From Chamaecrista fasciculata (Eukaryota; Streptophyta; Magnoliopsida; Fabales; Fabaceae): 64,000 bases of DNA. A program made the position numbers and the translations under genes. The stretch lies in NCBI GenBank assembly GCA_003254925.1, contig QANZ01031389.1, positions 209,062-273,061 of the forward strand, read 5' to 3'. Positions 11,741 to 20,959 of this stretch are shown here, piece after piece (within the stretch, counting starts at the first letter, position 1; every line of letters begins with the position of its first letter). The notes under the pieces were generated by a model, which ran no database searches, was not told the origin of the DNA, and saw only the letters and a list, made by a program, of their open reading frames with translations.

Positions 11741-12071
11741 ATTTGGGCGTACGCCTAAACGGCCCTCGCACCGGGCCCCTTCTCCCCTCCGCACCTTGCG
11801 AGGCGCCCTCGAGTCAGTCGGGCGCCCTAAACTCACTTAGGGGCGCTCGTGGTCCATCCTGGGTCTTGGCGCCCGTCCCCCAAATGACACGTGGCCACCC
11901 ACGACTACCTCGCTCCGCAATCCACGCTACGGGAGATCGTGGGTTACTGACTCGTTCATACCCACGATCTCCAGCTTCTAGGCGCCCGCCTAGAAACACA
12001 ACGCGCAATCTCCCACGATTGCCTTGCTCCGCAAATCTCGGTCTCCACCATCTTCGCTGGTGGAGATCGTG
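11741..12071. repeat. GC-rich island of unknown origin, cut by an assembly gap
   Basis: About 330 bases of strongly GC-rich sequence inside AT-rich DNA. It contains palindromic 'aggcgcc' words and two copies of 'cccacgatctccagc / ctccaccatcttcgctggtggagatcgtg'-like phrases. Open reading frames run on both strands (plus 11668-onwards, minus 11814-12008), but their composition is Arg/Pro/Ser low complexity with no domain. It ends at the N run (12072-12102), so its right boundary is unknown. It could be captured sequence inside a transposon or a diverged GC-rich satellite; I do not call it a gene. Confidence 0.4.
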
Positions 12072-12102
12072 NNNNNNNNNNNNNNNNNNNNNNNNNNNNN
12101 NN
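12072..12102. other. assembly gap (31 N)
   Basis: Run of 31 undetermined bases at the right edge of the GC-rich island. Confidence 0.99.
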
Positions 12103-12103
12103 T

Positions 12104-12520
12104 ATAATTCAAATTTAGAGAATAAAATTGATTAATTGGGTCAAATTTAGTATATAGATTTTATCGATATCACAATTTAATATAGTTAATTAGTTTATTA
12201 AGGTCAATTAATCAAATCTTACGTATTTTGGAAATTTGTTAGTATTTTAAATATTTTAATTAATAATAAATACTTTGTAACTGTGATCTTTTTGGCGGAA
12301 TGATTATTTGCTGAGATTTGTTCACTAAAATATCTATAATCCAAATTTAGCGAATAAAACCGATTAATTGGGTTACATTTAGTATATAGATTTATTAATA
12401 TCATTATTTAATATATTTAATTAGTTTATTAAGGTCAATTAATCAAATCCCAGATTTTTCGAAAATTTGTTAGTATTTTAAATATTTTAATTAAATAATA
12501 AATACTCTGTGGTCATAAAA
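12104..12520. repeat. diverged tandem duplication, about 230 bp unit
   Basis: Two consecutive copies: 12104-12280 and about 12333-12515. Both contain 'taatt.aaatttag.gaataaaa.tgattaattggg', 'tttattaaggtcaattaatcaaat' and 'ttgttagtattttaaatatttt' in the same order. They differ at many single positions. The first copy begins right after the N run, so a longer array may lie in the gap. No coding content. Confidence 0.6.
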
Positions 12521-12986
12521 TGGTGGCAAGTCAATTATTGTTTTCTTTTCCAATTTTTTTTTAAAGTTTTCCGTTTAGTCCCTTGATAATATGTATCCAG
12601 GGACCTATTTGTAATTTGTTGAAATTTTTTTGGGGTCAATATGTAATTTTTGCAAAATTTGTTATGGTTAAAATTACAAAATAGCTCCAAAGGGTACTAA
12701 AGTGTTAATGGAGGATACCACACGGTACCAAAGTGTCGGGTTTTAAACCACAACGTACCAAAGTGAAATAGGGTCAAACCACAGGGTACCAAAGTATAAT
12801 TTACCCTAAAAAGAAAATGCGTAATATTTAACTTCACTTGAGTTAAAAAGTATTGTGCATGTAATGTTATTGAACTGAATATGAAATTGCTAGAATTAAT
12901 GAATGATGAAATCATGTTCATTTACTAATATATGCTACAAAGACATGAATTAATGTCTTAATAAGAATTTGAACTCTATATAATTG
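12521..12986. other. AT-rich DNA with 'ggtacc' repeats, no gene seen
   Basis: Between 12690 and 12810 the word 'ggtaccaaagt' recurs four times with related spacing ('cacggtaccaaagtg', 'caacgtaccaaagtg', 'cagggtaccaaagta'). This resembles the sub-terminal repeats of the 'ggtccc' inverted-repeat family elsewhere in the window. No opposite arm was found. Confidence 0.35.
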
Positions 12987-13070
12987 TTTTAGGATTTAGG
13001 GTTTAGGGATTAGGGTTTGGGGTTTAGAGTTTAGGGTTTAGGGTTTGGAGTTTAGGATTTAGGGTTTAGG
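12987..13070 (+). repeat. degenerate interstitial telomere-like tract (TTTAGGG variants)
   Basis: About 84 bases made almost wholly of TTTAGGG and one-base variants (ttaggatttagggtttaggg, gattaggg, tttgggg, tttagag). TTTAGGG is the canonical plant telomere unit. The tract is imperfect and surrounded by ordinary sequence, so it is an interstitial relic or a telomere-like low-complexity tract rather than a chromosome end. Confidence 0.7.
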
Positions 13071-13760
13071 CCCCTTGCACTCGAGCGCATGCCCCATGCA
13101 CTCGCCTCGAGCCCATGCCTCATGCACTCGAGCGCATGCCTCGAGCCCATGCCCAATGCGCTCGAGCGCATGCCCCATGCCCGTGCTCTAGAGCGCATGC
13201 CCGATGCGCTCAAGCATATACCCCATGCGCATGAGCCCATGCCTCGAGCGCATGCCCCATGCCCGTGCCTTAGAGCCCATGCCCTGTTCCCTCGAGCGCT
13301 TGCCTCGAGGGCATCCCCAATGCGCTCGAGCGCATGCCTCTGGCCATGCCTCGGGGCATTCCTAGGGGCAACTCCCGGCCAAGTCGTGGGCAACTCCCGT
13401 GCATCAATGGGCAAGTCATGGGAAACTCTCGGGGGAATCAATGGGCAAGTCATGGGGCATTATCGGGCATCTCCAGGCCAAGTCATGGGCAACTCCCGGG
13501 CAAGTCATGGGGCTTTTGCCGGCCAAATCCTGGGCAACTCTCGGGCATCAATGGGCAATTCATGGGCAAGTCCCTTGGGCATCAATGGGCAAGTCATGGG
13601 GCATCATCTGGCATCTTCCGGCTAAGTCATGGGCAACTCCCGGTCAAGTAATGGGGCATCTCCTAGGCCGGCCAACTCCCGGGTATAAATGGGTAAGTCA
13701 TGGGCAACTCCCGAGCATCAATGGGCAAGTCATGGGGCATCATCGGGCATCGATAACTTT
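13071..13760. repeat. two-part GC-rich minisatellite
   Basis: Part 1 (about 13071-13350) is built from short units combining GCATGCC, CCATGC and CTCGAGCG, rich in XhoI-like and SphI-like palindromes. Part 2 (about 13350-13760) is built from longer units of the form GGGCAACTCCCGGGCATC followed by AATGGGCAAGTCATGGGG, repeated roughly ten times with variation and missing sub-units. Long reading frames are open in several frames and on both strands because the unit lacks stops; their protein is low-complexity (Ala/Met/Pro/Ser/Gly). The block sits between the telomere-like tract and the Helitron helicase remnant and may be part of that transposon. Confidence 0.7.
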
Positions 13761-14492
13761 GTTATTGAGCGACTGAATGGTAGAAAATATGTTATTTCTC
13801 ATCCATATTCTCGGGTAACAAACTAGAGGGGTTTGTTCCCTGATATTGCTATTACATTCATTTCTTCATTCTACCATCAATTCATTTGTTTACTGAAAGC
13901 ACTGTAAAATGCTCGGGTCTTTCGATAGAGAGGCAGTCCTTCCATCATCAATCTTTCTCTCTACACACCCGTGACCAATCTTTCGATAGAGGTTCTAAGC
14001 TTAACCTTTCCCAACACATCCAGGGCCAGTCATTATCTAACGTTGATCTTTATCTTCGTCGTCATGTATTTACTCATGATCAATTATATGTTGCAATGTC
14101 CAGAGTTCGATCCAGAGCAGGTTTGTAGATTTTGATATGTCATAATGACTATCCTCGAGCTGACATGACCACAAACGTTGTTTATCGCGAGGTTTTTTCC
14201 AAATATTAGTTCATTTTTTCTTGTAGAACATTATATTTTGTTGTATTTAGATGTAATTCATTTGATACAACTTTTAAGACATCTTTTTATGTTGGTCGTT
14301 AGTATTTATACTTTTTATTGATTCACCTTTATGTTCAACATTTTTTTTTCTCTTTTCATTATTCCTCTATGGGTATAATTATATAGAGTCCGAGTCTTTT
14401 TTTTTTACTTTATGAGTTGTTGCTCCATGAGTACAATTATATAGAACCCGATTATTTTCGGAACCTCGCGCAACACGCAGATTATACACTAG
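13761..14492 (+). mobile_element. 3' remnant of a Helitron with Pif1-type helicase C-terminus and CTAG end
   Basis: At 14027-14128 the frame reads GQSLSNVDLYLRRHVFTHDQ, then LYVAMSRVRSRAGL, matching the C-terminal helicase motif of Helitron Pif1 domains (usually GQT.PNVG.YLP..VF.HGQLYVALSR). A stop follows, but the next bases in another frame give NVVYREVF, the normal end of the same domain, so the gene is broken. The transposon 3' end is visible: a short GC-rich hairpin (cgcgcaacacgc, about 14466-14478) and CTAG at 14489-14492 followed by T. The N-terminal helicase, Rep domain and 5' end are missing or unrecognisable. Confidence 0.75.
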
Positions 14493-15534
14493 TATTAACT
14501 AAAGTCGTAGTCAGAGGAAATGATGCTCCAACCGACAACATTGAATGAAAAAACCGTAGCCAAAAGATGAAGTTAGTTGGCATTGTATATGAAGGAGTTG
14601 TGCCTCTCCATGAAAATGATCAACGCACCTAGCTATATATAGTTTATATATATTTTGAATTTAGTTCGTCCTATTTTTCTACTTCCCCGCATATTTCACT
14701 AAAAATAAATTTGAATCTAACTACTATTTGAAAGGGAAGTCCCCGTATTTATTAATATTTATCCTTCTCATCTTCTCTACTAAGTAATTGGGATGACAAT
14801 TTTTATAAATATAGGTACGTATATACTTACTCATAGTTGTCTCAAAATAATATACAATATTTATTAATATCAAATATCGGATATAGTATAGATAATAGAA
14901 ATAGATATAGTTTTCTAAAAATAATATGAGACTAATATTATTGTTTTTAGTTTTTCATATTTTCCTTGACCTTTTATTTATTTGAACTTCATACTAAACG
15001 ACAAACTCATCCTAGAATGAGATTCATACTTGGGAGTGGGACCATACTGGTAATTCCATGATGGAGTGCCTGTAAGAATATATATGATATTTAGAAAGTG
15101 ACTTCAATTTTGAAAGTGAGGGTAAGTATTTAATATTAATTTGGAGAAAATATATTATTTAGTCTCTCAATTTTTAAATATTAAGAATATATATATATTT
15201 AAATTGGAGATTAAAGAGGATAAGCCTCCTTTTCTCCTTGTTTGGAGAGTGAAAAATTGAAAGATAATATAATTAAAGATTAATTTTGAATCTTCCATAA
15301 TTCTTCATCTTGATAAATTCCAAATACATTAAATAAATTGAGATATTTTGGATGATACAAATAAGGAAAAGGATTATGGAGGCTTAACCAACCCCTTCTC
15401 TTCCCTTTCCCTTCAATCTATTCCTCTTCTTCTCCCTCTTCATATATTGTCAAACAAACCTTTTACCTTTAAATATAAACATCAACTAATTAGTTCATGT
15501 AGTTTTTCTTTGTCACTTAAACTAGTGGTATGAC
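14493..15534. other. AT-rich intergenic DNA, no gene seen
   Basis: Only short reading frames with no domain. The stretch 14830-14940 has 'tatcggatata' words similar to those at 11.4-11.7 kb, so the same decayed repeat may be present. Nothing else could be supported. Confidence 0.3.
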
Positions 15535-16030
15535 TCTTAAGTACACATGTGTTATCACTAAGTGTCACATATTAATGTCAGATATACAAAAAGTAAGAAG
15601 AATATATAGTTACACTTACAATGAGTCTCAATCTTAGTCTTCATTACTTTCCTTAATTTTTGTAGTTGTAACAGTTAGAATTCAATATTAATAACACTGT
15701 CAAAATTAGGGCTCATCTTTTATCTTTTCTTTTTCATTCGAATATGAATTGCAAATATAGACATAATGGCCATAAGTCTCAATCTTACCATCCCATTCTT
15801 ATTAGTGATACTTCAATTTAGGTTTAAGTTTAATTTTTCAACAAATTATGATGCTAAAATGACATTTAACAAAACTACGTCAATAATTAATGTTAGCTAA
15901 CAGATCATGTTTGAAGGACTAAATAATTTACGATTATAATAAATCAGGTATTAAATCATCTATTTTTATTCTTCAAAAACTAAATCATTAATCTAATAAA
16001 AATTAAGGAATCAAAATAGTAAATTTTTAG
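15535..16030. repeat. dispersed repeat, related to 21.2-21.7 kb
   Basis: This stretch matches, in the same orientation and with many substitutions, the segment starting near 21235 (and its duplicate near 23171). Shared phrases include 'cactaagtgtcacat.ttaatg.cagat.tacaaaaagt', 'gttagagttc/gttagaattc' and 'atgattcatcttttgct/gggctcatcttttatct'. The family is therefore present at least twice at independent loci. No transposon termini were determined. Its right end ('aaattaaggaatcaaaatagtaaattttt') looks like the 'ggtccc'-type arm of a MITE. Confidence 0.5.
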
Positions 16031-16640
16031 GGATATACTCTGGACTCTGGAGTCACTGGGGCAGAACCAATCTTTTAAGGGGTTTATGAGATTGGACCGC
16101 TAGCAGGCCCTTGGATCGGTATGTGATTGACTCGATGTTGAACCAATTTGGCCCAATTTGAACTTACAGGTTTAACCCAGTGGGTTCAGAAAATTGTCTG
16201 TTAAAAAAACAAAAGATAAATACTAGTGGAATGGATTTTTTGTTTTTGTTTTTTGAAGCACGCACTTAGACATTAAATTGATTTTAGATTAAGGCACTTC
16301 CATACCAAATTGTTTCTAATCACCCCGATAGTTTATTTCAGTGACTCGATAATTATTTGAACGCATCTATTAAATAATTTGTCAAGAACAAATTAAATTG
16401 CTTTTTGTCATACTACTTCATATAACTAAGCAGGCTCTAAATTTTGAATGTTGATTTACACATTATTTTCAAATAATTTTGCATTCTTAAACTGAATATT
16501 ACAAAGTCTGCACACACAAAAAAAAGAGTTAGATTTCTGCTCAACCCTCGCCAATGGAATGTTCCAGAATACAAGATTATATGATTATTGAGTGTTTGGT
16601 GGAAAAGATTTCTTTTCAAATCGTAGAATGGTAAACACTC
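16031..16640. other. intergenic DNA, no gene seen
   Basis: Short reading frames only. Around 16080-16200 there are words such as 'ggaccgctagcaggcccttgg' and 'ggtttaacccagtggg' that are less AT-rich and resemble transposon remains, without identifiable ends. Confidence 0.3.
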
Positions 16641-17770
16641 TGATACGAGTATAAGTCCTTATAAGAACCACACCTTAAAAGTTAGCTGTTAAAGTTGGAG
16701 AGCCCAAGGCCTTATATAGTGTTTTACTCTTAGCTAACTACCCGATGTGGGGCTCGTATCATTACATATCCCTTCGAAAGCCGACGTTCATGGCAGCCCA
16801 CACTATCGACAATGGTCCATTGATAGCCCTTTCCACTTTTGGCGGCTCCATTCAACTTTCAGTATTCGGCACAACGCATCGTACGTACCTTAATCCAACC
16901 TATAGGTCGCCCCATCCGTGTCGGTTGGCTCTCAATGAAAGCACCGATCGATATGAGTATAAGCCCTTGGGAGAACCACACATCAAAATTTAGGGCTTAT
17001 ACTTGTATCAATTGGAATGGTACGAGTCCCCCATCGGATAGTTAGCTAAGAGTAAAGCACTATATAAGGCCTTGGGTTCTCCAACTTCAACAACTAGTTT
17101 TTGAGGTGTGATTCTCCTAAGGGTTTATACTCGTATCAATTGGTGCTTTCATTGAGAGTCGACCGACACGGAGGGGACGACCTNAGGAGAACCACACATC
17201 AAAGTTAGCTGTTAAAGTTGGAGAGCCCAAGGCCTTATACAGTGCTTTACTCTTAGCTAACTATCCGATGTGAGGCTCGTATCATTACATACTCCTTCGA
17301 AATTCGACGTTCGTACGTACCTTAATCCAACCTATAGGTCGCCCCCTCCGTGACGGTTGACTCTCAATGAAAGCACCAATTGATACGAGTATAAGCCCTT
17401 GGGAAAACCACACCTCAAAAGCTAGGGCTTATACTCGTATCAATTGGAATGGTACGAGTCTCACATCGGATAGTTAGCTAAGAGTAAAGCACTATATAAG
17501 GCATTGGGCTCTCCAACTTCAATAGCTAGCTTTTGAGGTGTGGTTCTCCTAAGGGCTTATACTCGTATCAATTGGTGCTTTCATTGAGAGCCGACCGACA
17601 CGGAGGGGACGACCTATATGCTGGATTAAGGTACGTACGATGCGTCGTGTCGAATACTGGAAGTTGAATGGAGCCGCCAAAGGTAAAGCACTATAATAAG
17701 ACCTTGAGCTCTCCAACTTCAACAGCTAATTTTTGAAGTGTGGTTCTCCCAAGAATTTATACTCGTATCA
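16641..17770. mobile_element. compound of small LTR-retrotransposon (TRIM-like) units, head to head
   Basis: Units of about 120 bp begin TGATACGAG and end CTCGTATCA, the TG...CA format of LTRs. Several copies lie in both orientations. LTR-like ends are followed by ATTGGTGCTTTCATTGAGAG, a plausible primer-binding region, and by a short non-coding internal part (about 180 bp) with no gag or pol. The small LTRs and missing coding sequence fit a TRIM-type element. The outermost ends are flanked by cactc (16636-16640) and cactt (17771-17775), so the compound may have entered as one block. A single N at 17184 interrupts it. It is an old, non-coding fossil with rearranged parts. Confidence 0.6.
17184..17184. 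other. single-N assembly join inside the TRIM-like compound
   Basis: One undetermined base. The sequences on its two sides are related copies of the same LTR-like unit, as at the other single-N joins (22895, 48083), so the local order may be an assembly product. Confidence 0.9.
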
Positions 17771-18030
17771 CACTTTATCAATCTTCATTGGTATTGCATC
17801 ATTCTTTGAGACAGTGCATGCCTCTCACAACTCTGACTTACATGTCAGAAAAAGTCTGAAACACAGTCAAGCTGGTTCTTTTCTTTTTTTTGGACTGAAG
17901 TCAAGCTGGTTCATAAGAGAAGAGACGAGATAAAAAGGCCAGTGAATTTGCTAAGATATAAATTTGTGAAGTATGAATTAATGAATTATATATGGTAAAA
18001 TTTAGAAACCTGCAGATTGGCAGTCCAAGG
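17771..18030. other. intergenic DNA between the TRIM-like compound and the hairpin repeat
   Basis: No exon or repeat terminus was recognised. The short plus-strand reading frame here has no domain. Confidence 0.3.
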
Positions 18031-18170
18031 AGCATGCATTGCATTTTGTCCAATATTGACCATCTATTTTATTGAACCGTCCTGATGGTGCCACGTGTCC
18101 ACCAAAGCATCTGGACAGTTCAAATAAATCAGATGGTTGATATTGGACAAAATGCAAAAAATTGCATGCT
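18031..18170. repeat. near-perfect palindrome, arms about 55 nt
   Basis: The left arm starts agcatgcattgcattttgtc and continues caatattgaccatct. The right arm, reverse-complemented, starts agcatgcaattttttgcatt and continues ttgtccaatatcaaccatct. The inner part (gaaccgtcctgatg against gaactgtccagatg) also pairs. The loop includes gccacgtgtcc, an ACGTG core. Transcribed RNA would form a long hairpin with few bulges. It could be a small MITE or a young hairpin-RNA source. It has no coding content. Confidence 0.6.
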
Positions 18171-19752
18171 AAGCTGTAGAGGATTCAATATCTTTTTTTG
18201 ATAGAGTAGAGGATTCAATATCAGAGATGTAATATTTCTTCCATTCATCTTTTTATATCTTTTTTTTTTTTTACTTTCACTCACATCTAACATACTTTAA
18301 ATCATACTGTATTGTATTTCAATTGACTAATTTTTGATAGAAAGTTATATCTTTGAACAAAGATAAGCTTAAATGCTTGATGTGGTAGTAACAGCAGCTA
18401 AGCAAACTACATTCTAGATAGAAGATTAATTTAATTTCTAAAGTTGATGTTTTAAGAAGGGTTTAATTTCTAGATTAGTATTTGTGTAACCGTTAATATA
18501 AATAAATAGGAGATACCCATATTTTTATCACAGAAAAAAATGGTTATGTGATGAAAGGTTTCGTGGATAAGTTGTTTCATATATAACATATTATATATAT
18601 CTATTGTACGAAAGCTTAATCATACAAATAAATAAAGAAAAATATAACTATACGAATGTCATCTAGTGATTTCTCATTTGGTCTCTTAACCAAGTGATGG
18701 AGGTTCGAATCCCATATTTAAATATGTAAATCATTATGTGGCCAACACTTTATCCTTAAATAGAAGACCTGCAATATAGAGATTAATCATTGTTATCGAC
18801 AGTAGATACTATTGCTAATTACAATTTTATCCGATATAAGACTTTGAAAAACTTATTCTGACAAATATAATATCGCCGTATATTTTCATATATACTCAGT
18901 ACTTACAGATGACTTTTACATCTCACATGAAAATTTTCATATAAACCAAATTATTGTAGTTAACTAGTTGCTTGTGTGACAAGGTTTAACAATAACAATG
19001 AGATTATATTGAGGAGTATTACAATATAAATCAGAAACGTGGTACACATGTACAGCCTATAGCCCTATATAGTTTTATATACTTGCAATATGTAGATGCA
19101 GGGGCTCTTCCTATATATTACAGAATGACTTTACAGCCTACAGGAGGCCCATAGAATTAATGTGATCACATAGATGCGATTGAGATAAGATAAAAAAACT
19201 GGTAATTCAATATTAAATGTGTAAAACATTAATTAATCTCAACGAACATATGATTAATTAGCAGTAGCTAGCTTGATGCATATCCTAATTAACAGAAGAA
19301 ATGAAAGGAAAGGGAATGAAGTGTGCAGGGTTTAGAGTGACCACAAGTCCACAAACAGAGGCAGGCTTGTATGTTCATGTATCGTTTTCTAACTGCAGAG
19401 GAGCAGTGTGTGGATCATATAGCTAGGTTTGGTACAACGTTGTGTCCCTTTCTTATGTTGTCGCCTTCAAACATTAATCTGCAGGCTCTCGTTAATTCAT
19501 TTGCAACTTGCTAAAGTAAAGTCAAACTTTTGTCAGCAGCTATATCTATCTATCTATATATATATATATATATTGCCCTGTTTCTGATCAAATGTGTATA
19601 GTTTCGCTCTATATACATCTATCGATCCATGGCTAGTATTCAAAGGAGAAACTAATCCATGATAGACGTTTCCTGTTAGTTTCCTTTTTCTTTTTTATGA
19701 ATTATGCGGCTTTTAGCTTACCTATTTTTGAGGATTTAGATGTAAATTAAAT
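18171..19752. other. AT-rich intergenic DNA; possible tRNA-derived SINE remnant near 18.66-18.73 kb
   Basis: At 18708-18718 the sequence ggttcgaatcc is an exact RNA polymerase III B-box. Just before it, ttggtctcttaaccaa can form an anticodon-like stem-loop. There is no acceptor stem, so it is not a tRNA gene; a degenerate SINE head is possible. A phrase following it (attaatcattgttatcgac) recurs near 10270. The rest of the stretch has no recognisable gene. Short TA runs occur near 19555. Confidence 0.3.
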
Positions 19753-20289
19753 GGCCAAAACCTCAAATTGGTCCCTTATGTATGAAGTGAATTACAAATT
19801 GGTCCCTTATGTTTCATTTGTTTCAGATTGGTCCTACATGTTTCTATAAGTTCTTTAATTGGTTTCAATAATACCGAATGGAGTCATATCTCTCCTGTTT
19901 CATAGTCAAATGTCTGATGAATCCAGAGTTACGAGTTTCTATTGATGAGTATTTTGGGGCTATTAAGTGTTAGCAAACAAGGTCAAACCGAGTCCTAAAA
20001 GCAAGTAACTCATTTCACGGTCAAACAAGTCAAATTCGTTATACATCTCGCTCGTTTTAAGTTTGAATGTGACGAGATCAAAACTATGCGCTAACACTTG
20101 AAGTATTCTTTCTCTGTCCAGTTGAAATCCTCAAAGAAAGTCAAATCGAGTCTCGAAAGTAGATTTGTGACTAATTTGAGAAATTATGAAAACATATAAA
20201 ATCAATCTGAAACAAATGAAACATAATAAGGACTAATTTAAAAATCTACTTCATACATATATATAAGAGACCAAATTGAAGTTTTGCCC
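19753..20289. mobile_element. Mutator-like MITE with 9-bp target-site duplication
   Basis: The left end is GGCCAAAACCTCAAATTGGT. The right end, reverse-complemented, is GGGCAAAACTTCAATTTGGT, and the arms continue to align for over 80 bp ('gtttcatttgtttcagattg' in both). Flanks aaattaaat (19744-19752) and aaataaaat (20290-20298) match at 8 of 9 positions, the usual Mutator duplication length. The centre contains words (for example 'tttgacctcgtttgctaac'-type and 'ctggacagagaaag'-type in reverse) shared with the element at 51846-52374, so the two are relatives. No coding sequence. Confidence 0.65.
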
Positions 20290-20634
20290 AAATAAAATTT
20301 AGTCGAGTAAGATAATATGATAAGACTTTTTTTTTTTTTTTGCCTGAGATAAGATGATATGACTTAATAAAACTCTTTTACTAACTATTTAATATAATTA
20401 TATTATGAAACCTCGAATTCGAAACTATTAGATAAAGTAGATCAATCCTAATTCCTAACCAGTGCATTTCAAGAAGGTGTTTGATCATCTTACGGGGTGG
20501 AGAGTGGGTTTCTAACAAGGTTAATGAAGCTTAATGATACAGAATATATATTCTGAGTGTTTCAAAGTTCGAATGCCTTTTTCTTTCTCTCTCTCTTGAC
20601 TATATCTTTTCAATTTGATCTGAAGTCTGAACAA

Positions 20635-20805
20635 CTAATAATAACTAATATTTTGTCGACCTCGATCAAAATTATTTGACGGTGGGAGAGAAGGTGGCTT
20701 CACATAGCTCAAACAAGTATAACGGAGAAAAAAGCAAATAACTGCTCCAACTGCCATGGCCAATGCTGCAGGAGTGCAGAATAATATATAAATAATTAAT
20801 GACAT
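20635..20805 (-). CDS. candidate small ORF (56 aa), unknown
   Basis: An ATG at 20805 opens 56 codons ending with TAG at 20637-20635. A second ATG at 20757 in a very good context (GCCATGGCA) would give 40 aa. The product has a hydrophobic segment (about residues 12-28, AALAMAVGAVICFFLR) followed by a Pro/Ser-rich, basic tail (KPPSLPPSNNFDRGRQ). Codon composition looks more gene-like than the AT-rich surroundings. It could be a membrane or secreted micropeptide, a terminal exon of a larger gene, or chance. No family is recognised, and no neighbouring exon with compatible splice signals was identified. Confidence 0.25.
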   Translation of the reverse strand: MSLIIYILFCTPAALAMAVGAVICFFLRYTCLSYVKPPSLPPSNNFDRGRQNISYY

Positions 20806-20959
20806 ACGATGTCTGTGTACAATATTGCTAAAAAAGTTTGTAATATTTTGAATGCCCTTAATTTAGATCGAATAAATAAAAATATATTTATAATATATAA
20901 TTAATTTAATGTAAATGATAAACTAATTATGTATACATGTTTGATAATATTAACAGACA

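Noticed and set aside
11668-12135. 155-codon frame over the GC-rich island
   Set aside because: It crosses the 31-N gap and its readable part is Arg/Pro/Ser low complexity with no family similarity I recognise.
12987-13070. Chromosome end
   Set aside because: The TTTAGGG units are degenerate and flanked on both sides by unrelated sequence continuing for kilobases.
13052-13776. Overlapping reading frames of 105-178 codons on both strands
   Set aside because: The minisatellite unit lacks stop codons, so frames stay open by composition. The products are low-complexity with no domain.
18660-18730. tRNA gene
   Set aside because: A B-box and an anticodon-like stem are present, but no acceptor stem or A-box in register could be found. 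At most a SINE remnant.
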